Positions 9,343 through 18,252 of a stretch of 57,374 bases of DNA are shown here, one piece after another. The DNA comes from CAZSSM01 sp964609385 (GTDB lineage: Bacteria > Planctomycetota > Planctomycetia > Isosphaerales > Isosphaeraceae), in NCBI GenBank assembly GCA_964609385.1, contig CAZSSM010000046.1, positions 1 through 57,374 on the forward strand, given 5' to 3'. The position numbers and the translations under genes were made by a program. Position 1 is the stretch's first letter, and each line of letters starts with the position of its first letter. The notes beneath the pieces were generated by a model. That model was not told the DNA's origin and did no database searches. It saw only the letters and a program-made list of their open reading frames with translations.

Positions 9343-9662
9343 AAGCCTTCCCCCCCGATGGGTTCACCAGGACGCCGGAAACCGGCAGGAGGTTGACTCG
9401 ACGAAACGATGCGACGAGTCTACCCCAAGCTGTTCTCGAGAAGCATGGAACCACTGACAGAGCTTGTCAAACCGCCGAATGGGGATGGCCAAGCTTGATG
9501 AGCTAGGGCCCCATCCCCGACCAAGAACTGTAGCCAGGCCGATCGGCGGCCATCGCAACAACAAAAGACCCACGCGACGGGCACGACGATCGTTTGCCGA
9601 TCGACGGCCACCGCGTGGGTCTCTCTCATGGATCGCAATTCTCGATCAGATCAACCTGATTG
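9343..9662. other. Spacer between flp and tadV
   Basis: About 320 bp with no credible gene. It holds the terminator-like inverted repeat described at 9556-9622, which may uncouple abundant pilin transcripts from tadV and the genes after it. Confidence 0.5.
9556..9622 (-). terminator. Terminator-like hairpin after flp
   Basis: Arms at 9566-9576 and 9612-9622 form an 11-bp perfect stem. On the minus strand it is followed by TTTTGTTGTT. The 35-nt loop can itself fold around cgatcg repeats. It lies 47 bp beyond the stop of the downstream pilin gene. Confidence 0.55.
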
Positions 9663-10013
9663 GATCAATCAGGGGGTGGTCATCTTCGAGTTGGCCGTCG
9701 AGAGGTTCGAGTTGACACCGTCGTAGGTGCCGCTGACGGTCGAGCCGAGCTGGGTGACGATCGTGATGCAGGCGACCAGGATCAGGGCCAGCATGACCGC
9801 GTACTCGACCGCCGTCGGGCCATCTTCGCTCTGCAGGAACCGGGCGACGGCTCGCTTCAGGTTGTTCATCGGATGTGCTCCCACCATTCCACCGTTCGTC
9901 GTCTCATCCCACCGATCGGTGCCACAGCCGATCGGGTCCGGGTCCGGCGCGTTGCGTGTCCCGAGTGGGTCGTCGTCGAGCCAGACACTCTAGCCTAGGT
10001 CCGGAACTGAGCG
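9663..10013 (-). repeat. Direct repeat copy 1: pilin gene plus 5' leader
   Basis: This segment matches 10325-10676 with only scattered substitutions and small indels. Both begin with gatcaatcagggggt and end with ccggaactgagcg. The match includes the whole pilin gene and about 140 bp upstream of its start, so the promoter/leader was duplicated with the gene. Confidence 0.9.
9669..9869 (-). CDS. flp: Flp/Fap pilin, copy 1
   Basis: A 66-residue type IVb pilin beginning MNNLKRAVARFLQSEDG, with GGGAGC about 11 nt upstream of the ATG. The leader ends at the TadV cleavage motif G-PTAVEY, giving the Glu5/Tyr6 signature of mature Flp pilins. A hydrophobic helix follows (VMLALILVACITIVTQLG). It forms the pilus filament after processing. 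It is almost identical to copy 2 at 10331-10531; the visible differences are Val/Ile and Ser/Thr exchanges in the C-terminal half. Confidence 0.95.
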   Translation of the reverse strand: MNNLKRAVARFLQSEDGPTAVEYAVMLALILVACITIVTQLGSTVSGTYDGVNSNLSTANSKMTTP

Positions 10014-10324
10014 AGGACCTCGATCCGAGGCGATATCCGGACAATTCCCCATCCGTGTCTTTGAGTGGGTGGAATCCGCTACAACAAAAGAGGTAAATTA
10101 TTATCGAAACCTGATTTGTCAGCGCACGCGGAAACGCCAACGCAACGGTCGAGCCGGTCTGTTCCGACCGACCACCGCCGCGTTGGCGAATGAGATTGCG
10201 AGCATCGCGATCGGCCCCTCAAGCTGGGAGGTCGATCAGAGTCGGACCGAAGGGGACGTCCCGATCGGCTTCGAGGCCGTGATCGGGATCGTCCCGCCGA
10301 GAGGTCGCCAAGCCAAGAGAAGGC
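10014..10324. other. Spacer between the two pilin repeat units
   Basis: No gene is seen. It holds an inverted repeat (10135-10143 with 10180-10188), a possible terminator for the upstream pilin copy. Confidence 0.5.
10132..10188 (-). terminator. Possible terminator after flp copy 2
   Basis: A 9-bp perfect inverted repeat (cgccaacgc / gcgttggcg) with a 36-nt loop is followed on the minus strand by only TTT. It is weaker than the one after copy 1. Confidence 0.3.
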
Positions 10325-10676
10325 GATCAATCAGGGGGTCGTCATCTTCGAGTTGGCCGTCGAGAGGTTCGTGTTGACGCCGTCGTAGGTGCCGCTGATG
10401 GTCGAGCCGAGCTGGGTGACGATCGTGATGCAGGCGACCAGGATCAGGGCCAGCATGACCGCGTACTCGACCGCCGTCGGGCCATCTTCGCTCTGCAGGA
10501 ACCGGGCGACGGCTCGCTTCAGGTTGTTCATCGGATGCGCTCCCAATATTCCACCGTTCGTCGTCTCATCCCACCGATCGGTGCCACAGCCGATCGGAAT
10601 CCAGGTCCGGTCCGTTGCGTGTCCCGAGTGGGTCGCCGTCGTACCAGACACTCCAGCCTAGGTCCGGAACTGAGCG
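10325..10676 (-). repeat. Direct repeat copy 2: pilin gene plus 5' leader
   Basis: Second unit of the tandem pilin duplication (see 9663-10013). The offset between units is about 662 bp, leaving a 311-bp unique spacer. Confidence 0.9.
10331..10531 (-). CDS. flp: Flp/Fap pilin, copy 2
   Basis: A 66-residue pilin from the same start context as copy 1 (GGGAGC about 11 nt before ATG). The leader, the G-PTAVEY cleavage site and the hydrophobic helix are identical to copy 1. The C-terminal part reads GSTISGTYDGVNTNLS instead of GSTVSGTYDGVNSNLS. It is the first gene of the minus-strand pilus block. A longer in-frame extension upstream (to 10651) runs through the duplicated leader and is not thought to be translated. 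Confidence 0.95.
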   Translation of the reverse strand: MNNLKRAVARFLQSEDGPTAVEYAVMLALILVACITIVTQLGSTISGTYDGVNTNLSTANSKMTTP

Positions 10677-10896
10677 GCGATTGCGGTTTCTGGGACGATG
10701 TTCGCCGTGTGCAACGGCTCTTCATGAGTACGGACGACGCGTCCGGTTCCGATCCGTTCCGCGTATCGGGCGACCGCTCACCTTGCCGCCCTCCCGAGAC
10801 GCTCGTAGCATGAGAGTTTTCCCCCGTACCCTTCCACTCAGCCACGCAGTCGCCATCGCGAACCCGGCTAATCTGGACGTCTGGGAGTCTTGCCTC
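10532..10896. other. Divergent promoter region between flp and FG-GAP gene
   Basis: About 365 bp. The left 145 bp belong to the duplicated pilin leader and should hold the pilin promoter, though no clear -35/-10 pair is recognised. The right part precedes the FG-GAP gene and shows no distinct feature. Confidence 0.4.
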
Positions 10897-13338
10897 ATGA
10901 TTGCTCGTGTGTCTTCCATGTCATCATCAATGTGTCTTGGACGCCACTTCATCGCACCGCCGAGACTACGAAGGGCTGGCTCGATGATCCTGCTGGCTCT
11001 TTTGCTGACCGCCGGGCTCCCGGAAGCCCGCGCCCAGCAGGCGCCCGATCCGAAGCTGGCCGACTATTATGGGTTCCTCCCGTTGGAGATCTATCCGCTG
11101 GGCGATCGGATCGCCGGCTTGACGACGGGCGACTGGGACGGCGATGGCACCGACGATCTGGCCGTGATCAACAATGCGCGCTCGCGGATCGACCTGTTGC
11201 TCTCCAGCCCCGGCCGCGATGAACGTCAGACCCCCGGGAACAACGCCGATCGCGTCAACCAACTCACGGGCTCCCAACGGTTTCGACTGGTCACCATCCC
11301 GGTCAATCAGGAGGTGGTCAGTTTGGTCCGGGGCGACTTCGATGGCGACGACCGGCCCGACTTGGCCTTCTACGGCGAGCCTGAAGAGATCGTCGTGCTG
11401 GCCAATCGTGGCGACGGGCGATTCGACTCGATCCGTCGGCTGGCCTGCGACGAGGCGATCTCCAACTCCAATGCTCTGGCCACGGCGGACCTCGACGGGG
11501 ACGATCGCGACGACCTGGCCTTGCTGACCGAGGATCAGATCCTTCTCTATCGACAGGAGGAACCTGGGCGCTTCGCCGTCCCGGAGCGGATCGCCCATGG
11601 CGCCTCCAACCCGAGGATTCTCCGTCTCGAGGACCTCGATGGCGACCGACGTAACGACCTGTTCCTCTTTAATGTCGTCCGCGACGACCCGCTCCGCGTC
11701 CGGATCAACCTCGGCGGAGGGCGGTTCGGTCCCGAACGGCGGTTCCCCATCGAACCGGGTCGCGCCTATGAACTGTGTGATCTCGACGGCCGACCCGGCG
11801 TTGAGTTGCTCAACGTGACCCTACAGACTGGGCGCGTCGAGTTGCTCGGCTTGACCGTCGAGCCCGACACGACTGCCGTCGATCGTCCTCGTGTCGAGGC
11901 CACGTTCTATCCCCTGCCCCGGGGCGGACGACGCGGTCGCGACTACGCCCTCGGTGACCTCGATGGCGACCGACGCACCGATTTGGTCGTCAGCGACCCG
12001 ATCAACGCTCGCTTGCTGGTCTATCGCCAAGCCGACAACGGAGATGACCCCGGCGATGGCGTCGGCATCAACCTCGCCGAGACGTATCCCGGCCTGATCG
12101 ACGGCCAAACCGTACGCCTGGCCGACCTCGATGGGGATGGTCTCGACGAGCTGTTTCTGATCAGCCCTCGCGAGAAAATTATCGGGCGCTGCCGGTTCAA
12201 CGACGGTCGGCTCGAACTCCCCGAAGCCTTGCCGACTCAAGCTGACCCCCTGGCCTTCGACCTCGGTGACTTCGACGGCGACGGAAGCTTTGAAATCGCC
12301 TATATCACCGAATCCGACGAGGAAGGATCGAACGCTCGCTTTCGGCTCCGCGCCCTGACCCTCAATGCTGATGGGGCGTTCGTGCCGTACCGTTGGGCTG
12401 GATCGGAGACCGTATCCATCGACGAGTTACGGGCCACCCCTTCGGCACTTCGGATGGTCGACGTCGATGCTGACGGTCGCGACGATGCCTTGGTCTTCAA
12501 AGCCTTTGGCTCGCCGGTCCTCCTCCTCTCGCGGGGCAACGGCGCTCCACAAGCCCTGACCAACCTCGGACCGCTCGCCGCGGCCGAGCCCCAGTCGCTC
12601 AGCCGCACTACCTTCGACGGCCGGCCGGCCTTGATCGTCGCTCAGAACAACCTGGCACGCGACGTCCGCCTGACCCAGGGGGGCCGTTGGCAGATCCGCG
12701 CCCAATTCAACGCCGGCGAACGCACCGCGCGGATCGAAGGGGCCGTGCCGCTGGACCTCGACGGCGACGGGAGTGATGAGATCGTCCTCTGGGACCGGGG
12801 CGCTGACGTGCTCCGCCTCCTCGACCGATCCAATCCCGGCGATCCGTTCCGACCCGCTGGCCAGATCCCCATCGGCGATCTCGAGTTCCTCAGTCTCCAG
12901 ACGGCCGATTTCGACGGCGACGACCGCCCCGACATCCTCGTCGCTGGCGCCGAGACCTTCGCCCTGGTCCGCTCGGGACGCGAGCCCGAACGCTTCGACG
13001 CCTTGGCACGCTACGAACTCCCGCGCGAGGACGGACGGATCAGCGATCTCGTCGTCGATGATATCAACGACGATGGGCTCCGGGACCTGCTCTTAATCGA
13101 CGCGGCCGAGAACGCCATCGAGATCGTCGCCGTCTTCGGCCCCGACGACCTCCGACGCGCCATGACCTTCGAGGTCTTCGAGGAGAAGTCGTTCTCGCCG
13201 CGCGACCTGATCGAGCCCCGCCAGATCGCCACGGGCGACTTCGACGGCGACAACCGAACCGACTTCGCCCTCATCGTCCATGACCGCGTCCTGATCTACC
13301 GGCAAGATTCCGGCCCCGAAGCCGATGCGGAGGAATGA
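10897..13338 (+). CDS. Secreted FG-GAP/VCBS repeat protein
   Basis: An 813-residue exported protein. ATG 10897 was chosen because GGGAG (10883-10887) lies about 9 nt upstream; starts at 10918 or 10984 would still give a signal peptide (core MILLALLLTAGLPEARAQ, about 30-47). The mature part is built of many repeats of the form D-x-D-G-D-x-x-x-D-L (GDWDGDGTDDL, GDFDGDDRPDL, ADLDGDGLDEL and others), the calcium-binding loops of FG-GAP/VCBS beta-propellers. About a dozen copies suggest two propellers. Such proteins sit outside the cell and usually bind ligands or surfaces. No enzyme domain is visible. It is divergent from the pilin genes. Confidence 0.88.
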   Translation: MIARVSSMSSSMCLGRHFIAPPRLRRAGSMILLALLLTAGLPEARAQQAPDPKLADYYGFLPLEIYPLGDRIAGLTTGDWDGDGTDDLAVINNARSRIDLLLSSPGRDERQTPGNNADRVNQLTGSQRFRLVTIPVNQEVVSLVRGDFDGDDRPDLAFYGEPEEIVVLANRGDGRFDSIRRLACDEAISNSNALATADLDGDDRDDLALLTEDQILLYRQEEPGRFAVPERIAHGASNPRILRLEDLDGDRRNDLFLFNVVRDDPLRVRINLGGGRFGPERRFPIEPGRAYELCDLDGRPGVELLNVTLQTGRVELLGLTVEPDTTAVDRPRVEATFYPLPRGGRRGRDYALGDLDGDRRTDLVVSDPINARLLVYRQADNGDDPGDGVGINLAETYPGLIDGQTVRLADLDGDGLDELFLISPREKIIGRCRFNDGRLELPEALPTQADPLAFDLGDFDGDGSFEIAYITESDEEGSNARFRLRALTLNADGAFVPYRWAGSETVSIDELRATPSALRMVDVDADGRDDALVFKAFGSPVLLLSRGNGAPQALTNLGPLAAAEPQSLSRTTFDGRPALIVAQNNLARDVRLTQGGRWQIRAQFNAGERTARIEGAVPLDLDGDGSDEIVLWDRGADVLRLLDRSNPGDPFRPAGQIPIGDLEFLSLQTADFDGDDRPDILVAGAETFALVRSGREPERFDALARYELPREDGRISDLVVDDINDDGLRDLLLIDAAENAIEIVAVFGPDDLRRAMTFEVFEEKSFSPRDLIEPRQIATGDFDGDNRTDFALIVHDRVLIYRQDSGPEADAEE

Positions 13339-13680
13339 AACACCCCGGAGGCACTGGGTGACAACCGTCGGTCGGGGGATCTTCGAGACCGGATTCCCGA
13401 CCGACGTTGACGATGCGGCGAGCGAATTACCTGGGATCCGGTTCCATTCCTACCAGACCACTGAATCATACAATTCGGGTCGAACAGGTTCCTTAATGAA
13501 CGAAGCTCGACACCGCAATCTGTGCCAATCTTGGCTTTGGAATCTCTCAGTAGAGCTTAAGATAATCTTGGCAACATCGAGAGAAAGATGATTTGACTCG
13601 GTATGACTAGGTTCAGTAGGGTATCGAATTGTCGAGCAATGGGCCATATCCCGACGATGGACGCTCCTCGGGGTTTGCAA

Positions 13681-13708
13681 GTTAGTTCAGGCAGCGCTGC
13701 TAACTAAC
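13681..13708 (+). promoter_or_regulatory. Hairpin in leader of RTX gene
   Basis: GTTAGTT and AACTAAC (7 bp) enclose a 14-nt segment containing the self-complementary CAGCGCTG. It could be a dyad operator or a leader stem-loop. Confidence 0.4.
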
Positions 13709-13762
13709 CTACCACAACGAATGTGGTGTGTCTGTGCTCGATGGTTCGCGTTCGCCGAGAAC

Positions 13763-13793
13763 ATTCCCTCAACGGTCTTACCGTTTAGGGAAT
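13763..13793 (+). promoter_or_regulatory. Strong hairpin in leader of RTX gene
   Basis: ATTCCCT-c-AACGGT-ctt-ACCGTT-t-AGGGAAT forms a 7-bp plus 6-bp stem interrupted by one C/T mismatch, with a 3-nt loop. It lies about 155 nt before the start codon. There is no T tract, so it is more likely a leader structure than a terminator. Confidence 0.5.
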
Positions 13794-13947
13794 CGTGTGC
13801 GAAGGCAACCGGTCACAATGCGATGTGTCTCATCTCCGACAGAGTTCGTTCACCACTCCCATAGCCTCCTCCCGAATCCCTGCCCCCCAGACGAACGACA
13901 CACTCGCTTGTGCCCCCTCACCAAACCCCACTCTGAGGAGTCTCTCT

Positions 13948-15257
13948 GTGCTTCACCTCAACCGTTCCACTCAAGCTTTCCGACGAAATACCGACCGACG
14001 AGTTTGTCCGACGCCGTTGTCGGCTGAACGCTTGGAGGACCGACGCGTCCTCTCGACGATGCTGATCCAGGGAACCCCGGAGAACGACCAGATCTTGTTG
14101 CGGTTCGATAGCGACACTAATTCGTATGTCGTCAATATTAACGAAACCCAAGTAACAATTGAATCAAGTACAACCCTGGTTCGAATTAATTCGTTCGATG
14201 GGGACGATCTGATTGATTTCGCTGGAGCCCTCGTTCCGGTCCGGATCAATGGCGGGAGCGGCCGCGACGTCATTATTGGCGGCACGCAAGACGATACCAT
14301 CAACGGCGGATCCGGAAACGACATCATCCGAGGTGGTGAGGGGGCCGATTTGCTGCGAGGCAACAACGGTTCCGACAGCATGTCCGGCAATGCCGGGGAT
14401 GACACGATCTCCGGTGGTGTCGGCGACGACACCATCTTCGGCGAAGCCGGCATGGATGAGATCGATGGTGACCAGGACAACGACGTTGTTCGAGGCGGCC
14501 CGGACAATGATCTCATCTACGGGAGCAATGGCTCCGACGCACTCTTCGGTGGCGCCGGCGATGATATGGTTGCCGGGGAAGCAGGTGACGACCTGCTCGA
14601 GGGGGGCAACGACAATGACACGGTCTTGGGTGGCCCTGGTGCCGACGAGATGGCCGGCAACGATGGCAATGATGTGCTCGAGGGGGGCAACGCCAACGAC
14701 ACGCTTAGCGGCGGCAACGCCAACGATACGCTCCTAGGCGGCAATGGCCATGACGTGCTCAATGGCGACGGCCGAAGTGACTCGATCAGCGGCGGATCGG
14801 GGAACGACATCATCGACGGCGGTGGCGATCGGGACACGCTTGAGGGAGAGGGGGGGCACGACGTGATTGGGGGTGGTGGCAGCGCCGCCTTGATCAGCGT
14901 AGCCCCAGGTNNNNNNNNNNCCCCCCCCGCCCCCCCCCCCGCGCGCCGCCCCCCCGCCCCCCCCCCGGCCCCCCCCCCCCGCCGGGCGCGGGTGGCAACG
15001 CCGACTTGATCAGCGGTGGCCCAGGTGATGACACATTGCGGGGCCGCAACGGCCGCGACACCATCAATGGCGATGCCGGCGACGACTTGATCGAGGGGAA
15101 CAACGGCAACGATGTCATCGACGGCGGCAGCGGCATCGATGTGCTTTTCGGAATGTTGGGCGCCGACCTCTTCTTCTTCGATGGACTCGACTCCGACTCC
15201 GATTTCGATGACTCAGAGGGCGATCTGATCGGTTCGGGATCGCCCCCCAGCTCTTGA
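13948..15257 (+). CDS. RTX-type calcium-binding repeat protein with LEPRxLL-like motif (interrupted by assembly gap)
   Basis: GTG 13948 is preceded by GAGGAG 7 nt upstream. The N-terminus carries AERLEDRRVLST, a variant of the planctomycete LEPRxLL sorting-type motif. After a short beta-rich domain come many RTX nonapeptides of the G-G-x-G-x-D-x-L/I type (GGSGNDIIRGGEGADLLRG and similar), which bind Ca2+ in a beta-roll outside the cell. The given sequence is broken at 14911-14920 by N bases and a C-rich stretch, and the frame after it differs. Deleting 14890-15005 joins two copies of the same sequence and restores one frame of 397 residues. The protein ends in an acidic tail. No protease or lipase domain is seen, so a surface or matrix protein is likely. 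Confidence 0.85.
14890..15005. other. Assembly artefact: false gap with N run and C-rich junk
   Basis: Ten N bases (14911-14920) are followed by about 65 bases of almost pure C with some G. The bases just before the gap (14878-14910) are a noisy copy of 14994-15026, the bases just after the junk. Position 14890 corresponds to 15006, an offset of 116. Removing these 116 bases restores the RTX reading frame. Confidence 0.85.
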
Positions 15258-15291
15258 CCTTCGCGCGTTCCTTCCTTGGCAACTGATCCGC

Positions 15292-15335
15292 AACGCAAAG
15301 AGGCCGGCCCAAGTGAGGGTCGGCCTCTTTGCGTT
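15292..15335. terminator. Bidirectional terminator hairpin
   Basis: AACGCAAAGAGGCCG (15292-15306) pairs with its reverse complement at 15321-15335, with further loop pairing. It lies between the convergent RTX and DUF4038 genes. It lacks a long T tract after the stem. Confidence 0.7.
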
Positions 15336-15420
15336 ATTGCGTTCGGGTCGCGATGATCCGACCTCTGATCTTCGCGAGATGCCGGGACGAGGGATGCCCC
15401 GCCCCGAGATCGTTCCGAGA

Positions 15421-18246
15421 TCAGTCTTCCTCGGCCTCGTCATCGAGCCAGGTCAGGTCGATTGGGCCGAACAGGCCGAGGTCATCGAGGACCGCCGCGA
15501 GCCGAATCGGATCGGGACCGGTCGGGACAACGGATGCCACCCTCTTGGCCGAGTCGGACCCCATGGGCGGTGCTCCGGAATCGTTGGCCACCTGACCGCT
15601 CTGGCCCGAACCGCCCGAAGCATCGACGATTTGGACGCGGTCGATCAGGAAGTATTCCGAGTTGGCCGACGTTGAGGCGTTGATCTGAAGCTGAGCCGTC
15701 GAGGCGCTCGCCGGCAGGGCGTAGACCAATGGCGTCATTTGATCGGCGAAGGTCTGGCCGGTCTGATCCCCTCGGAAGATCTGTGTTGCCTCGTTGACCA
15801 GGAACGTATCGAGTTCCTGGAACGCTCCGCCGTCGAGCTTGACCTCCAGCGAGAGGACATCGCGGACAGACGGGTTGACCGCCTCGAACGACCCGCTGCC
15901 AGCATCGGCCCGCAAGTCGACCAGGATCGTCGGCAAGGCCAGACCGTTCAGCGAGGCGTCGACGAATCGGGTCGATCCGCTCGAATCCTTGTTGACGACC
16001 GCCAAGCCCCCCGAGAAGACCGCATCGCTGGAGAGCACGTTCGGCGTCTGAGCCGGTCCGGACACGTCGAAGGGTTCGTCGAACCCGCCGGCCGGACCTC
16101 CCCCACCGGGGTCGGTGCCGATCACGATCTGGAACGCCACGTCTTCATCGACCAGCACCTGGCCATTGCCGCCGTTGGAGGCATAGCCGGTCACGCCCAG
16201 CGTGTAGGCGCCCTCCGAGAAGGCACGGCCGGTGTAGTTCCCTGAACTGTCACCGAAGAGGGCATACGGGGCGAAGTTTTCCAGTTGGTCGTGAGACACC
16301 GGGCCTCCGATGGTCAACCGGACGCTCTCCAAGGCGGCATCCAGACTCGCGGTGGCTGCCACCACTTCGATGGACAGGGAGTCGGCTTGATCGGATGTCA
16401 CGAAGAGCGTCTGCTCGTCCGTGATCGTCATCAACCGCTGATCGGTTTCCGCGTCGACCAAATAGAGCAGGACCTCCCCAGTCGGGGTCGGTGGTGGCGG
16501 CGGCGGCGGTGGTGGTGGTGGTGGCGGCGGATCGCTCGGCCCGTCGCTGGTTTGGCGGACCAGCACGACCCAGTCCTTGCCGGTCTGATTCGGCGGCTGT
16601 CCCAAATTGACCGTTCCGCCGCCGGTGACCTGGCTGACCGAACCGGTCTTCAGGTTCCCTCCGTTGCGGGGATCGAACCAGTCGACGCTGTAGGTCCCCG
16701 GTTCGCCGCCGAGTTTGAGTGACGATCCGCCCCCGTCGGGCAGGTAGATCGCATAGACTTCGCCGGGGTCGGCGAAGACAAAATCATTACTGGCCGGCGT
16801 AATCCCATCGTTCTGGGCCATGTCCAGGACGGGAAGGTATGTCTCAAAGAACTCCGAGGCGGCGGCGGTCCAGGTCAAGGCCGAGTCGCGCGAGCGGAAG
16901 TTCTCCAGGTTGAGGTCGTTGTGCGGGTTCTGGTAGCCGAAGTACCACTCGACCCCCGCACCACCGGCGGTCAACACGCCCCACATGTTCTTGCGCTGTG
17001 CGTCGTGGTTGCTCGGCGAGAAGGCCGGATTGAAGCCCGGATCCGGGTCGAGGCCCCGGTTGGCTGGGCCGGTCTCGTCCCAGTTGACGACCCACTTGTG
17101 ACCGGCCGCTGCCGAGTCGGCCCGCCACTTGGTCACATGGCTACGCGGACTGTTCGTCTGTAGTGACGGGCCGTCGAGCATCGGGTGGCCGACCAGAGGA
17201 CCGTACACTTGATTGATCTGACCAGGGAACGTATGGATCACCGTCAAGTGATCATACGGATCGACGGCCTTGAAGAAGTCGGCGAACGCTTTGCGCTGGG
17301 AGGTCGAGTTGGTGTTTTCCTCGCCGAGGTTCCAGACGACCCCGTTGTGGTGCGCGAACCGGGCGATCATCTCGCGATAGTAGACGGCGCGCTCGACCCC
17401 CAGCGCTCCGTTGTTGAGCAACTGGTCGTTTTCGGTCTCCTGCGTCAAGACGTGCAAGGCCACGCCGTTGGCGTCCATGTGGTCGAAGAGGATCTCCCAC
17501 TGGGCCAGCTTCGAGACGTCGAATTCCGAGACCTTGTTGGGATTGATGTTCGACGAATTCTTGCTGATGCTCCGGAGTCCGGTGTCGGACCATGGCCAGA
17601 CGTCGCGGCCGTCACCGGCCACGTTCATCGTCAAGAAGTAGACGGAGTTGACGCCTTTTTCAGCAAGGTAATTCACAGCACCGATGATTTCGCGCCCTTG
17701 ATCACCGCGCCATTGCGGATCGCCCGGATTCCAGTCGCCTCGGTGTGGCGTGTAGTCGTGGGTATCGACGGTGTTGTCGAATCCGCTATAGGCGAGGAAG
17801 TTCTCGGGGCTGTCGACGCCCGCCTTGATGAAGTGCTCGCCGGTCCCGGCATGGATCAGGTAGTGCTCGCCGACGTACTGGAGACGCCCCTTGGCACGGA
17901 AGTCCTCGCCGGTCTTGTCGGTGGCTACGACGTTGAACGAGCCCGAAGCGCCATTGATGAACGCCGAAGGTGAACCGGCCTGCGGGTTGGTCGAGGCGGC
18001 AACGTTGTTCCCCTCGCGGAACGAGGCCGAGAACGTCCAGGTCCCGACGCTCGAGGGGTTGAACCGGACCCGCCAGACGTTGCCCGAGGTCGCGCCTGAT
18101 TCGGCCGCGTTGCCGTCGGCTGCGAAGAAGCCCGGGACCACATGCGTTTCGTCCGTCGACGCGTTGGAGAACGTTACGTCGAGGCGATAGTTGTAGAACG
18201 TTCCGCGCGACTCGCCAACGGTCGGCCCGTCGAAGTCGACGGTCAC
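15421..18246 (-). CDS. DUF5060/DUF4038-type glycoside-hydrolase-like secreted protein, main part
   Basis: This 941-residue frame is the C-terminal part of a larger gene that continues upstream as 18253-18840 in the same frame, separated by a single TGA at 18253-18255. It starts inside a DUF5060 beta-sandwich (VDFDGPTVGES, YRLDVTFSNAST). A TIM-barrel DUF4038-like domain follows (GEHFIKAGVDSPENFLAY, YFLTMNVAGDGRDVWPW, VVWNLGEENTN, GAGVEWYFGYQNPHNDLNLENF). Then come a C-terminal collagen-binding-like domain, a polyproline linker and a second copy of a carbohydrate-binding-like module also found in the N-terminal piece. Related proteins are predicted to hydrolyse plant or algal glycans. The GTG at 18246 is only the first possible start after the stop; true translation probably begins at 18840. 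Confidence 0.8.
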   Translation of the reverse strand: MTVDFDGPTVGESRGTFYNYRLDVTFSNASTDETHVVPGFFAADGNAAESGATSGNVWRVRFNPSSVGTWTFSASFREGNNVAASTNPQAGSPSAFINGASGSFNVVATDKTGEDFRAKGRLQYVGEHYLIHAGTGEHFIKAGVDSPENFLAYSGFDNTVDTHDYTPHRGDWNPGDPQWRGDQGREIIGAVNYLAEKGVNSVYFLTMNVAGDGRDVWPWSDTGLRSISKNSSNINPNKVSEFDVSKLAQWEILFDHMDANGVALHVLTQETENDQLLNNGALGVERAVYYREMIARFAHHNGVVWNLGEENTNSTSQRKAFADFFKAVDPYDHLTVIHTFPGQINQVYGPLVGHPMLDGPSLQTNSPRSHVTKWRADSAAAGHKWVVNWDETGPANRGLDPDPGFNPAFSPSNHDAQRKNMWGVLTAGGAGVEWYFGYQNPHNDLNLENFRSRDSALTWTAAASEFFETYLPVLDMAQNDGITPASNDFVFADPGEVYAIYLPDGGGSSLKLGGEPGTYSVDWFDPRNGGNLKTGSVSQVTGGGTVNLGQPPNQTGKDWVVLVRQTSDGPSDPPPPPPPPPPPPPPTPTGEVLLYLVDAETDQRLMTITDEQTLFVTSDQADSLSIEVVAATASLDAALESVRLTIGGPVSHDQLENFAPYALFGDSSGNYTGRAFSEGAYTLGVTGYASNGGNGQVLVDEDVAFQIVIGTDPGGGGPAGGFDEPFDVSGPAQTPNVLSSDAVFSGGLAVVNKDSSGSTRFVDASLNGLALPTILVDLRADAGSGSFEAVNPSVRDVLSLEVKLDGGAFQELDTFLVNEATQIFRGDQTGQTFADQMTPLVYALPASASTAQLQINASTSANSEYFLIDRVQIVDASGGSGQSGQVANDSGAPPMGSDSAKRVASVVPTGPDPIRLAAVLDDLGLFGPIDLTWLDDEAEED

Positions 18247-18252
18247 TTCGTG

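Larger units (their letters stand above)
13339..13947. other. Long leader/intergenic region before the RTX gene
   Basis: No credible gene. The right half holds two strong inverted repeats (13681-13708 and 13763-13793), annotated separately. The left half shows nothing recognisable and is less GC-rich than neighbouring genes. Confidence 0.5.

Noticed and set aside
14180..14195. GGTTCGAATT, similar to a tRNA T-loop
   Set aside because: It lies inside the RTX coding sequence with no flanking acceptor stem.
14921..14985. C-rich tract as possible G-quadruplex or repeat
   Set aside because: It adjoins the N run and breaks an otherwise continuous frame, so it is best explained as assembly error.
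14284..15200. Short regular DNA repeats suggestive of a CRISPR array
   Set aside because: The periodicity is 27 bp and encodes RTX nonapeptides; repeats are variable and coding.
16490..16545. Short GGT/GGC repeats as a microsatellite
   Set aside because: They encode the polyproline linker on the minus strand (a similar stretch at 18305-18350 does the same) and need no separate explanation.
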